37,774 nt of DNA from a virus, in IMG/VR virus record IMGVR_UViG_3300005466_000381, positions 1 through 37,774 of that record; one strand, 5' to 3'. The position numbers and the translations under genes are program-made. Each line of letters begins with the position of its first letter. The stretch's first letter is position 1. Below are positions 6,144-14,252 of this stretch, in pieces. The notes beneath the pieces were generated by a model, which saw only the letters and a list, made by a program, of their open reading frames with translations, ran no database searches and was not told the origin of the DNA.

Positions 6144-9100
6144 TCCCCTGAGAACACCTTCCCGTAGTCGACGGATGAACCTCCGCCGCCACTGAAGACC
6201 TTGCCGTAGTCGACTCCGCCAGCTGAAGAACCGCCGCCGCTGCCCTTCGCTGGGACCGTTATCCGTTCGGTCGGTTCTCGAGATTTGCGCACTTTCTCCG
6301 GGCTGACCTCGTGGGGCAGAGAGAGATGGGGGGCGAAAACCTTGTGGCCTTCCTGTTCTTCGGTGAGCGTGTTGACGAAGGGCACGAACGCTCCCGCAGC
6401 CGCCCAGACCGCCGCCGCGAGACGGTTGCCTTCCCCACCCTTGATTTCGTCGCCCTTCCAATCGCGGCCGGCAAGAGCTTCAGCCATGTTGCGGATCTGC
6501 GGGAACGGCAGCCTGGCCACCGCCCCGAGCGGATCGGAGGCAAAGTCGAAGGAGTTGTAATTTGCCAGGGGCACGACCCCTCCGTCCGGAAGCGGAATGC
6601 CCTGGTAATAGGTCGGGACGGGTTCGTTGCCTTCGCGATTCAAGCCCCACTGTTCCCGTTCGGCTCTGGTGGCGTTGGCAGTGGCAGCTAGGAGGCCGGT
6701 CGCTACCGAATGGTGCGCGGGCATGTTCCAAAACACGAAGGTGTAGGCCGCTCGCATCCAGGTCCAGAACGGGGTGATCGTCGAGAGGACCTTGCGAGCG
6801 CCAGGGGACATCCGCGTGTAGTTGCCGTAGACCTGCTCCAAGTCCTTCTGCAGGCGGATGATCTTGTCCGGGTCGTGCAGCCCTTTGGCGAAGTCCTGGG
6901 AAGCCTCGTCGAGGTGGGCGACCGCTCTCGTCCACGAGCCCTGCGTCTTTCGCATCTCTTTGAGTGCAACCTTCCCGAGCACCCCGTACTGCGGGAGCGT
7001 CTCCGTGACGAGTGCGTTAACGGAGAGCAAGTAGTGGGAGGCACTGCTGAGGAGCTTGGGGGCGGCTTTTACAGCTGCCTGTTTCCAGCCGTGCTTCCGA
7101 GACCACTCGGCCAACTGCCGCGCGCCCTTTGAGAGCGGGTCATAGCCGGTTACAACCGCCTCGACTGAGCGGTGCGGGGCCAGAGCGTCGACCGAGGAGA
7201 AGTGGGCGCCGGCGAGAACCTGCGCCCGCTGCTCCTGATCCATCTTGTGCGCGACCTTGACTCCTACCGCGAAGTGCCCAGGGTGGATGCCGGCCAGGGT
7301 GGTGCGGATCAGGTTGTCGAAGCCGTTGCCGATGTAGAAGCTCGGACTGAACGGTAAGACCGCTCTCTTGAACATGGTCGTCGCGGCCTGCGCTGCCTTC
7401 AGCCCCTCCCCCGATGGGGTCGCGTCAGCTCGCAGCTCTTTGGCGACCTTCTCGGGGAAGAAGACGATTTTCGCGTCGTTGGGGAGGGTGCCTTTTAGTC
7501 CTTGGTCTAAACCGTCCGCAATCGCCCCTGACGCGGCGTCGTCGGCCAGTGCCGGGCTTTGGTGCTCAAGGGCCCCTTCCATCTCGGACTTTTTGGAGCC
7601 GAGAGGATGCCGTGGGACCGGGACCGGGTTGATGCCGGGGTTGATGCCGTAGCGGGCCGGGTCCTCCATCACGCGTTTTGCTTCCGCCATCGTGTCGACG
7701 CCTTTGACCTCAATCCCGAACCGATTAACTGCAGCGTTCCATGCGCGAGCCCGGTCGGCGAGACCGCGAGAGCGGCGGAGCTGGCGGACTAGGCCCTCGA
7801 TCCCTCCGAGCTGGGTTCCCGAGACGACGGCTTGTCCCGTCCTGCCGCCCTTGTCCAGAATCGCTCCTCCGAAGGGCGGCCGGTAGAAGTCCGCGTTAGC
7901 CGGCGCCCGGTGACTGAGGAAGCCGGGGGGTTCGATGCCGCGGCTCGCCATCTCGTGCTGAATCGCGTCCAAGCCGAGCGGGTTTCCGTGGCGGTCGACG
8001 ATCCCATGCTCCTCGTGGTGCCCTGCGCCCATGTGAACCCGCGCGAAGGTCGTAGCCGATGCCTTGGCGGCCTGCTCGGGCGTCAGGAGTTTCAGGTCGA
8101 TCAGTTCTTCGAGGATCGGTTTCTGGAGGTCGATGAAGGCGTTGGCTGCCTGGACGACGTGCTCGGGGTTTGCCCGCTTGACCCCGGCGTCGATCTGCTT
8201 CACCAGTTGCCGGTTAGCCGCAAGCTCTCGCTTGTTGAGGCGCGGTTTGCCGTCGGGGCGGGTCTCTTTAGCCGCCGCTTCGAGCAGGTCCTTGTAGTCA
8301 GCTAGATCTTTGTGGAAGGTCTCGGGGTGCTGCAGGATCCGTTCGACGGCGAGGTTCACGATTTCCGCGCTCTTGCGATCGAGCCGCGAGCCGAGTCCTT
8401 TCCAGCCTCCCTTCTTCGGGAGGACCGCCTTGAGAGCTTGGATGTCCTGGCGGGCGTGCTCCCGGCGGATAGCCTCTTGCCCCGCGGAGAAGCGATTCGA
8501 TGCCTCCTTGAGGTAGTGGCGGCCGCGGAAGGTGTCGGGCCGGACCCGCTGACCGGCAGGGGTGCGGTCGTAGGCCCGCTGAGCCAACTGGCGCAGAAGG
8601 TCGCGGCTGTACTCGCGCTGAACTTTGATCCCGGTCCCCTCGACGGGCAGCGGCTTCCGGTCAAGCGAAGCCAGGTCCGCCCCCGGCACGGCTCGGGCTG
8701 CAGCACCGGTGACGCGGCCAGCGGCGTTGACCGCGCCCGATCCTTCCAACAGGTCGTAGAGCGGGTGGTCAGCAAGGTTGTGAGCAGCCTTGCTGAGGTT
8801 GCCTTCGAAAAGTGCAGGGAGCAGCCCGGTCTTCTTCCATTCGTCGATCAGGGCGTTGAGGTCTTCCGGGTGTCCCTGAGCAGCGTTTACGGCCGCCTTA
8901 CCTCCCAAGAAAGCTGATGGCAAAACGGCCGCCGGGAGCGAGACGGCTTCGCCGAGGATCGGAGAGATGTGTGATGCAGCACCCCCGAGACCGCCGGCGA
9001 GATCTCCGTAGATCCCTTTGCCTTCGAGTGCCTTGGCGAAGGCCCCCGGGTCCTTGTGCAACAGAGCGCCGGGTGCCTCAACCGCGAGCGGGGAGGTGAT

Positions 9101-9829
9101 CGGGTGGCGAATCGGATAGCTCGCTCCCCGTGCCGTCAGCTTTGCTGCGGTCTTCGCGCTCTGTGGAATGGCCTCAGCGGCAGCCGCTCGAGCGGACCTG
9201 ACTGCCTGGGGCTCGACTCTGCTTGCAGCGCCCTTTAGGAGTTCCTGCAGTGCTGCGCGAGCGCCTCCACCAGTCGCCTCGGCCGCCGCCTCCCCGGCTC
9301 CCGCCTTTGCGGCTTGTGCCTCTGCGGCAGTGAGTGCTGCGGTCCCGCCACCGCGCAATAGGTTGGCCACCCCACCCACCCCCGCCGTCGCTAGCGTTCC
9401 GATGGCAAGTTCGGCGATCGGGTCTTCCTTCAGTCCTTGCGTCTCAGCGTCTCGCTGCACCAAGGCTTTTCCGACCAAATCCACCCCCGCTTGGCCATAG
9501 CGTTTGCGTAGTTCGTCCTGGACCGCCCTGATGTTCTGGCCGCCCTCCCCATAAATCGCGTCGTAGCCTTGGGTGTAGGCAACGTGCAGAGCTTCACGAA
9601 GGGGAGCGAGGTAGCGCTGTTCCCTTCGGATATGCCGCTGAACCGGCGTCGGCGGGGCGCTCGGGTTGTACGGGACCACCGGCGTCTTGGGCTTGTAGCC
9701 GGGCACCGAGAGGTCGCCGGACGTTCCGCCGCTGTGCCGAGAGGGGCGGGGAGAGTTGCGCGGGCCGGCTGGCACCCCCGGCTGGGGAAGGCGGCCTTCG
9801 TGCATTCGGCGGGAGCGGGTGGAGGGCAC
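6140..9829 (-). CDS. Large internal virion (ejection-type) protein, 1229 aa
   Basis: GTG at 9829 is chosen because it follows GGGGA by seven bases, begins four bases after the previous stop, and gives a leader aligned with that of the lysin (57 of 64 residues the same). The longer frame from 9940 overlaps the previous gene. After the leader come Ala/Gly-rich helical stretches (about 150-330), a charged helical region, a hydrophobic segment near 826 (FSPSFYIGNGFDNLIR) and an aromatic one near 1020-1040 (PFWTWMRAAYTFVFWNM). The C-terminus repeats VDYGKVFSG twice. Size, membrane-active segments and position after the tail genes fit a podovirus internal protein released into the cell envelope at infection, or a large polyvalent protein. 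No enzyme motif is certain. Confidence 0.65.
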   Translation of the reverse strand: MPSTRSRRMHEGRLPQPGVPAGPRNSPRPSRHSGGTSGDLSVPGYKPKTPVVPYNPSAPPTPVQRHIRREQRYLAPLREALHVAYTQGYDAIYGEGGQNIRAVQDELRKRYGQAGVDLVGKALVQRDAETQGLKEDPIAELAIGTLATAGVGGVANLLRGGGTAALTAAEAQAAKAGAGEAAAEATGGGARAALQELLKGAASRVEPQAVRSARAAAAEAIPQSAKTAAKLTARGASYPIRHPITSPLAVEAPGALLHKDPGAFAKALEGKGIYGDLAGGLGGAASHISPILGEAVSLPAAVLPSAFLGGKAAVNAAQGHPEDLNALIDEWKKTGLLPALFEGNLSKAAHNLADHPLYDLLEGSGAVNAAGRVTGAAARAVPGADLASLDRKPLPVEGTGIKVQREYSRDLLRQLAQRAYDRTPAGQRVRPDTFRGRHYLKEASNRFSAGQEAIRREHARQDIQALKAVLPKKGGWKGLGSRLDRKSAEIVNLAVERILQHPETFHKDLADYKDLLEAAAKETRPDGKPRLNKRELAANRQLVKQIDAGVKRANPEHVVQAANAFIDLQKPILEELIDLKLLTPEQAAKASATTFARVHMGAGHHEEHGIVDRHGNPLGLDAIQHEMASRGIEPPGFLSHRAPANADFYRPPFGGAILDKGGRTGQAVVSGTQLGGIEGLVRQLRRSRGLADRARAWNAAVNRFGIEVKGVDTMAEAKRVMEDPARYGINPGINPVPVPRHPLGSKKSEMEGALEHQSPALADDAASGAIADGLDQGLKGTLPNDAKIVFFPEKVAKELRADATPSGEGLKAAQAATTMFKRAVLPFSPSFYIGNGFDNLIRTTLAGIHPGHFAVGVKVAHKMDQEQRAQVLAGAHFSSVDALAPHRSVEAVVTGYDPLSKGARQLAEWSRKHGWKQAAVKAAPKLLSSASHYLLSVNALVTETLPQYGVLGKVALKEMRKTQGSWTRAVAHLDEASQDFAKGLHDPDKIIRLQKDLEQVYGNYTRMSPGARKVLSTITPFWTWMRAAYTFVFWNMPAHHSVATGLLAATANATRAEREQWGLNREGNEPVPTYYQGIPLPDGGVVPLANYNSFDFASDPLGAVARLPFPQIRNMAEALAGRDWKGDEIKGGEGNRLAAAVWAAAGAFVPFVNTLTEEQEGHKVFAPHLSLPHEVSPEKVRKSREPTERITVPAKGSGGGSSAGGVDYGKVFSGGGGSSVDYGKVFSGE

Positions 9830-9833
9830 GGGT

Positions 9834-10664
9834 CTATCCCCTGCCGGGACCGGGCACGCCGGGTTGAGGCAAACGGCCTTCGTGTTCCTTCCGTTTGCGG
9901 TCGGATAGGAGCTGCTGGATGACGTGGTTAATTTCGGCAAGGCCGAACCCGTCGTATTGCTTCTCCAAGCCCGCAGCGAAGCTGAGCCACTGTTCCTTCG
10001 TGCGAAGAGGATTCAGTTGTCGGAGAGGAATTTCTTCGCCTTCGGACCCTTCCACCATCGGGTTCTTCGCCCATGCGGCGAGTGCGTCCTTGAGCGCGAG
10101 CTTCGCGTTCTCAATACTGGTCGGGTCAAACTGCCCGTCGCCGTGTTCTTCGGCTTCGGCTTCCCGCTTTGCCTGCTGTTCCTTGAGGTACCCGGAGGCG
10201 GCGGTCCGACCTTCCTTGAGGAGTTGGTCGAAATCTTCAGCGACGCCCTTCTTCATTTCGCCCCGGTCCTGCGCGAGCTGCTGCTGAGCTTCGGTCATCG
10301 CGGTCGAACGCTGTTCGCGAGCGTCGCTGAGCAGGAAGGGAATCGCGGAGGCGGCATCGCCTTGGCGCGAGCTGAGCTCGTTGACCGCCTGCCGTAGATA
10401 GGAACCGGAGAGACCTGATGCCTTAAGACCGCGGAGCGCCTGCGCCAGCATGTCCTCCGTCATCGAGGCAGCGCCCTGCACAGAACTCGCTTCCCGACCG
10501 TAGGCGCGGTTGGCGATCCCGAAAGCCTGCTTGTCAGCGGCAATCACTGGTGCGTACTCGCGCTGGTTTGCCTTTCTGGCCCTCCGGTGCAGGATGCGGC
10601 GCTCGCGGGGCGAGAGTTGGGCGGTATGCAGTTCCTTCGTGCCGACCGTCGGGATGCGAGCCAT
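9834..10664 (-). CDS. Helical internal virion protein with C-terminal HEGRLPQPGVP motif
   Basis: 276 residues, nearly all helical and charged, with long Glu/Lys/Gln runs (EAQQQLAQDRGEMKKGVAED) and no enzyme motif. The last 16 residues (HEGRLPQPGVPGPGRG) repeat the core of the leader found at the N-termini of the next two large proteins. The gene starts by overlapping the 310-residue gene at base 10664 and ends four bases before the next GTG. Like its neighbours it is probably packed inside the particle or forms part of the ejection machinery. This is inferred from position and the shared motif. Confidence 0.65.
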   Translation of the reverse strand: MARIPTVGTKELHTAQLSPRERRILHRRARKANQREYAPVIAADKQAFGIANRAYGREASSVQGAASMTEDMLAQALRGLKASGLSGSYLRQAVNELSSRQGDAASAIPFLLSDAREQRSTAMTEAQQQLAQDRGEMKKGVAEDFDQLLKEGRTAASGYLKEQQAKREAEAEEHGDGQFDPTSIENAKLALKDALAAWAKNPMVEGSEGEEIPLRQLNPLRTKEQWLSFAAGLEKQYDGFGLAEINHVIQQLLSDRKRKEHEGRLPQPGVPGPGRG

Positions 10665-11596
10665 CAGCGTTTCCTCCTTCTCTGGGCTGGGGCGGCCTGA
10701 CCAACAGCAGGTTTGGGGGCCCGTTGGGCTGGCCCGGCCGTCTGTCCGTTGTGAGCCCCGGTGGTGCTGAACGCCCCCGGGTGGTTCTGACGGGCCTGGT
10801 AGATCTCCTCTTCGAGCAGATTGGTATCGGCGATCGCAGCCTCCCGCCGCGCCCGTTCCTCTTCGCGTCCCCAGCCGAACTCACTGCGGCCAGTTTCGCG
10901 GTGGGCTTCGCGCCGTTGGATGTTGCGGTCCTGTTTGAGGCGGTTGAGGCTGAGCGAGTGGTCGCTTTCCAGCTGCCCGTGCGCGGAGGCGATGCGATCG
11001 AGCGCGGTCATCAGGTCTTCGTGCAGTCGCCCTTCTGCGGTGTGAATCGGGGCTTCCGCGCGGAACTGGTTCGCTCCCCGAGCCGCCGCCGATGCTGCTG
11101 CGGTCCCTGCGTCGTTCACTCCTGCGACGTTCGCGCCTTCGCTTTGCCGGTGGCCGAGTTCGGCGAACTGGCGACCGATGTCAGCAAGGCGGACATGGAA
11201 GTCCTGCTGTTGGCGTTCGGCGTTGCGGGTGGTGTCGGCTTCCTGGTTGGCGAGCTTCTCAGTGCCGCGGGTGAAGCTGCGGTTGAGGTCCTGGCGCTTG
11301 TGCGTGGTGTTGGTGCGGATACCGCGTAGCGCCAGTTCAAGATCCTTCTCAGCGAAGTGCTTTTTGGTTTTAACGTCCGCTTCGGTGTCTTCGAGGCCCC
11401 GCTGCGCCGCTCGGCGCTGAGCCTCAAGAGCAGGATCGAACGTCATTGAAGGCGGCTGCACAAGACCAGCCGCACCTGGATCACCGACGGGATGCGGGTG
11501 TGGGACTCCGATGATTGGCAGCCCCGGTCCAACTGCAGCACGGGGCACCCGAGGCGGATGCCATCCCCACTTTTTTGCGTTCCCGTACTGCGCCAT
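10664..11596 (-). CDS. Coiled-coil structural protein, 310 aa
   Basis: The N-terminal 50 residues are Pro/Gly-rich (GLPIIGVPHPHPVGDPG). Residues 55-260 are long amphipathic helices rich in Arg, Gln and Glu (EAQRRAAQRGLEDTEADVK, NRLKQDRNIQRREAHRE). The C-terminus is basic and Pro/Ala-rich, ending QRRRKR. The composition suits a filamentous or DNA-contacting virion protein. It starts three bases after the 70-residue gene and its stop overlaps the next start. No known family is recognised. Confidence 0.6.
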   Translation of the reverse strand: MAQYGNAKKWGWHPPRVPRAAVGPGLPIIGVPHPHPVGDPGAAGLVQPPSMTFDPALEAQRRAAQRGLEDTEADVKTKKHFAEKDLELALRGIRTNTTHKRQDLNRSFTRGTEKLANQEADTTRNAERQQQDFHVRLADIGRQFAELGHRQSEGANVAGVNDAGTAAASAAARGANQFRAEAPIHTAEGRLHEDLMTALDRIASAHGQLESDHSLSLNRLKQDRNIQRREAHRETGRSEFGWGREEERARREAAIADTNLLEEEIYQARQNHPGAFSTTGAHNGQTAGPAQRAPKPAVGQAAPAQRRRKR

Positions 11597-11598
11597 CT

Positions 11599-11811
11599 TT
11601 AGTCGATCCTTAGCTCCCGTTCGACATCCTTGGCCGCCTGTCGGAGCAGCGTCGGGGCCTCAGTCACCTTCGTCTCGCCGAGCACTTGGATTTTGCGCGA
11701 GTCACCCGCTACCGCGACGAGGATGCCGTCGATGGGTTGGTTCGCCGCTTCGTCTTTGGGCGTCCGAGGTTTGGTGTCCTGCCGAGTCGATTTCCGTTTG
11801 CGTTGCGCCAC
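11599..11811 (-). CDS. Small hypothetical protein, 70 aa
   Basis: A GTG start at 11811 sits a few bases after a strong AAGGAGG. The first 25 residues are very basic and probably disordered (MAQRKRKSTRQDTKPRTPK). The remainder (GILVAVAGDSRKIQVLGETKVTEAPTLLRQAAKDVERELRID) looks like a small beta-then-helix fold. It lies between the tail fibre and the coiled-coil virion protein. Function is unknown; a virion accessory role is possible. Confidence 0.6.
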   Translation of the reverse strand: MAQRKRKSTRQDTKPRTPKDEAANQPIDGILVAVAGDSRKIQVLGETKVTEAPTLLRQAAKDVERELRID

Positions 11812-11820
11812 TTCTCCTCC

Positions 11821-13734
11821 TTATCCGATTGCGAACCAAGTAAATGCCAAGGTGGTATTGAGCGAGCTGGTCGAGTTGCCGAACACTTTGAAGACCGTAG
11901 AAGTCCGTTCGGTGGTCCGAAGCTGAATCACGGTGGTTCCGGTCGCAGCCTCAAGAGTTAGGCCCACAAAAACAGGTTTTGCCCCTAGCCCATGCGTAAT
12001 GCTCTTGGTTTCCGATTCGACAGAAGACGACCATTTGAGGGTCGATTCGCCGAAGACAACCTTCCGCTTGGCGGTTTCGGTGAGCTGGAGGAAGGACGAC
12101 TTCTCTCCATCTTCCATTACCGTCTTTTCAACTCCATTGATCCATGCTCTGATCTGACTACCGGCCGTCGTTTTTTTGGAGTTGAGGTCTAGAAAGACCT
12201 GGGAGAATTCCGAACCTCCCTTGCTTTCCAGACGGAGATGATGCCCTTCTCCGTACTGGGCGCCGAAAATCTTTTGGCGGTCTTCCGCGCCTTCCCGCCA
12301 CCTAACCCAGTTTTCCGCTGCGCCCGCTTCCGCTCCAGCCTCTTTGAGTGAGAACGAGGTCAGGGTCGAGATGGAGACCCCCGTGATGGAACCAGCGCTC
12401 ACCGTTCCCAGGTTCGCCGTGATCGCTGAGAGTTCGGAGACGTTCAGTTTCCCGGCGGTGATCGTGGTGGCCGCGATCTTCGCCCCAGTGATGGTTTCGG
12501 CCGCGATGTTCGACCCGGTGATCGTGGTCGCCGCGATGTCTTCGCCGAGGATGGTGCCGGCTGCGATCTGCGTCGTGGTGATGGTGCTCGCTTTGATCTG
12601 AGACGCCGTAATGGTTTCGGCTTTGATCTGGGTCCCGGTGATCGTCCCGGCGGCGATGTCTTCGGCGGTGATCGTTTCCGCCGCGATCTTGGCCGAGGTG
12701 ACGGCGTTGGCCGCGAGCTTCCCGGTGGAGATCGCTTCGTTGCCGATCTGGGTTTCGATCAGCGTCCCGGTGATCTTGGCCGCTGCGATGGCTTCGATCT
12801 GGGCGTTCGTCAACAGGCCGGTGATCGTGGGAGCGGGGATCGTCGAGCCTTCTTCGATCGTCCCCTTGATTTTCAGGTTGCCGCTTTCGATATTGAAGTC
12901 GAGGACTGCGGTCGAGACCCCTTTGTAGGCGTGAAGCCCGGTCGAGTCGATGACGACGCGGTTGCCGCTGGAGGCGGTCCGCAGGGTCGCCCCGGTGACG
13001 GTCCCGGCGGTGATTTCCCCCAGGTCGGCGCTCAAGGCCGAGAGTTTGGAGACGCTGATGTTCGAGGCCGTAACGGTGCCCGATGCGATGTTCCCCCCGG
13101 TGATGGTCCCCGAGGCGATCTCCGCGGAGGTGATCGTGCCTGAGACGATGTTCCCGGCCGAGATGGTGTGCGCGGCGATCTTTTCGCCCGTGATCGTCGT
13201 GGCGGCGATCAGCGTGCCGGTAATCGTTCCGGCTTTAATGTTGCCGGCGACGATGGTTCCAGCGGCGATCTCGGTAGCGGTGATCGTCCCTGCTTTGATC
13301 TGACCCGCTTCGATCGTGTTGGCTTTCAGCCTGTCGCCAGTGATCGAGCCAGCTTCGATTTGGGCAGCGGTGAGAGTCCCGGTCTGGACTTTTTCGGCCG
13401 TGATTGCACCGGCGGCCAGGAGTGCGGTGGTGATGGAGCCCGCTTCGATCTCAGCCGCCGTGATGGTCCCCGCGGCGATGTTTTCGGCGGTGATCGTGTG
13501 AGCCGCGATCAGTTCACCCGTGATCGTGTGAGCTTCGATCTCTTCGGCGGTAATCGTGCCTTCGACCAGGAGATTGCCCTTGAGAGTCCGGGGGAGGATG
13601 CGTTCGCCCGTGATCGTTTCGACCGTGATGACCGACCCGCTGACGCCGCCCGCTGGAAGCGTGTCGGGGAGGCGCAGCTGGTCCCGCAACCAGCGCTGCA
13701 GATCGGCTTCGTTTTCAATCAGGCCGATGCCCAT
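11821..13734 (-). CDS. Tail fibre / receptor-binding protein with decapeptide repeats
   Basis: 637 residues. After a 55-residue N-terminal virion-anchor region come 17 tandem ten-residue repeats (type TITAEEIEAH, TITGELIAAH; residues 60-229). A non-repeat module follows (about 235-300, SSGNRVVIDSTGLHAYKG), then about nine further repeats (344-433). A C-terminal 190-residue domain is presumably the receptor-binding head. Such Ile/Thr/Ala decads are well known in phage fibres and are thought to form triple beta-helical shafts. The start overlaps the previous stop as TGATG. The last residues (LAFTWFAIG) end the beta-rich tip. It defines host range. Confidence 0.85.
   Translation of the reverse strand: MGIGLIENEADLQRWLRDQLRLPDTLPAGGVSGSVITVETITGERILPRTLKGNLLVEGTITAEEIEAHTITGELIAAHTITAENIAAGTITAAEIEAGSITTALLAAGAITAEKVQTGTLTAAQIEAGSITGDRLKANTIEAGQIKAGTITATEIAAGTIVAGNIKAGTITGTLIAATTITGEKIAAHTISAGNIVSGTITSAEIASGTITGGNIASGTVTASNISVSKLSALSADLGEITAGTVTGATLRTASSGNRVVIDSTGLHAYKGVSTAVLDFNIESGNLKIKGTIEEGSTIPAPTITGLLTNAQIEAIAAAKITGTLIETQIGNEAISTGKLAANAVTSAKIAAETITAEDIAAGTITGTQIKAETITASQIKASTITTTQIAAGTILGEDIAATTITGSNIAAETITGAKIAATTITAGKLNVSELSAITANLGTVSAGSITGVSISTLTSFSLKEAGAEAGAAENWVRWREGAEDRQKIFGAQYGEGHHLRLESKGGSEFSQVFLDLNSKKTTAGSQIRAWINGVEKTVMEDGEKSSFLQLTETAKRKVVFGESTLKWSSSVESETKSITHGLGAKPVFVGLTLEAATGTTVIQLRTTERTSTVFKVFGNSTSSLNTTLAFTWFAIG
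12436..13557 (-). repeat. Two blocks of 30-bp coding repeats in the fibre gene
   Basis: Block 1 (13048-13557) holds 17 and block 2 (12436-12705) about nine degenerate 30-base units, each coding a T-I-T-x-x-x-I-x-A-x decad. The DNA copies are diverged but keep a shared GTGATCGT-like core on the plus strand. Long uninterrupted hydrophobic frames on the opposite strand are by-products of this repeat. Confidence 0.85.
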
Positions 13735-14252
13735 CAGGGTTCCGGATCGGGGTAGTAGAAGAAGGTCGCTGAGGCGTGCAAGTTCTCAGCCGAGGTCGCG
13801 GGTCCTTCGGCGGTACACCCCAACCGAAGCTTGAGCGTGTGAGCGCCGGCTCCGAGCTGGAGGCGGTAGGCCTCACCGATCGTTGCCTGGATGAACCCCA
13901 AGGGAGCCACCCCCAACTCCGCCCCCGTGCCCTGGTTGCTCCCATCGACATTCAGCTTGCCCTGCACGAAAGCCTTCCCCGATCCGGTGCCGGCGTTCAT
14001 CTGTAGGTCGAATGCGGTCGTGACGATGACGACGCTCGGCCGCGCAAGAGTGAACGTCACGGTTGCGCCCGAGACATCAATCTCTTCGGTAAACGTCCCC
14101 GGATGTACTTCCTGCGATTTGGAGGAGGCGATCCGACCGCTGCCTACGAGCGAGTTGAGGGCTTCGGCGATGTTGTCGAATTCCGCCTCGAAGTCCGGAG
14201 CGAGGATGTCCGTGTCTTCGACGAAGGAGCGTTTTCGGCTGAACCAGCTCAT
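13734..14252 (-). CDS. Beta-rich (jelly-roll-like) tail protein, 172 aa
   Basis: ATG at 14252 forms an ATGA overlap with the previous stop; the longer frame to 14306 only reads through that gene. After a helical N-terminus (TDILAPDFEAEFDNIAEALN) the protein is all beta: ATVTFTLARPSVVIVTTAF, a middle with GKLNVDGSNQG, then GAHTLKLRLGC and ATFFYYPDP. This resembles the C1q/TNF-like or collar-type domains common next to phage fibres. It may attach or cap the fibre. No named family can be assigned. Confidence 0.65.
   Translation of the reverse strand: MSWFSRKRSFVEDTDILAPDFEAEFDNIAEALNSLVGSGRIASSKSQEVHPGTFTEEIDVSGATVTFTLARPSVVIVTTAFDLQMNAGTGSGKAFVQGKLNVDGSNQGTGAELGVAPLGFIQATIGEAYRLQLGAGAHTLKLRLGCTAEGPATSAENLHASATFFYYPDPEP

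Noticed and set aside
6140-9829. Tape measure protein
   Set aside because: No tail tube or sheath genes are present, and the sequence lacks the long uniform coiled coil; an internal virion protein fits better.
12344-13303. Long hydrophobic plus-strand frames
   Set aside because: They are the reverse strand of the decapeptide repeats of the fibre gene; the repeat alone keeps them open.
12436-13557. CRISPR-like regular repeats
   Set aside because: The units are 30 bases, degenerate, without spacers, and code for fibre decads.
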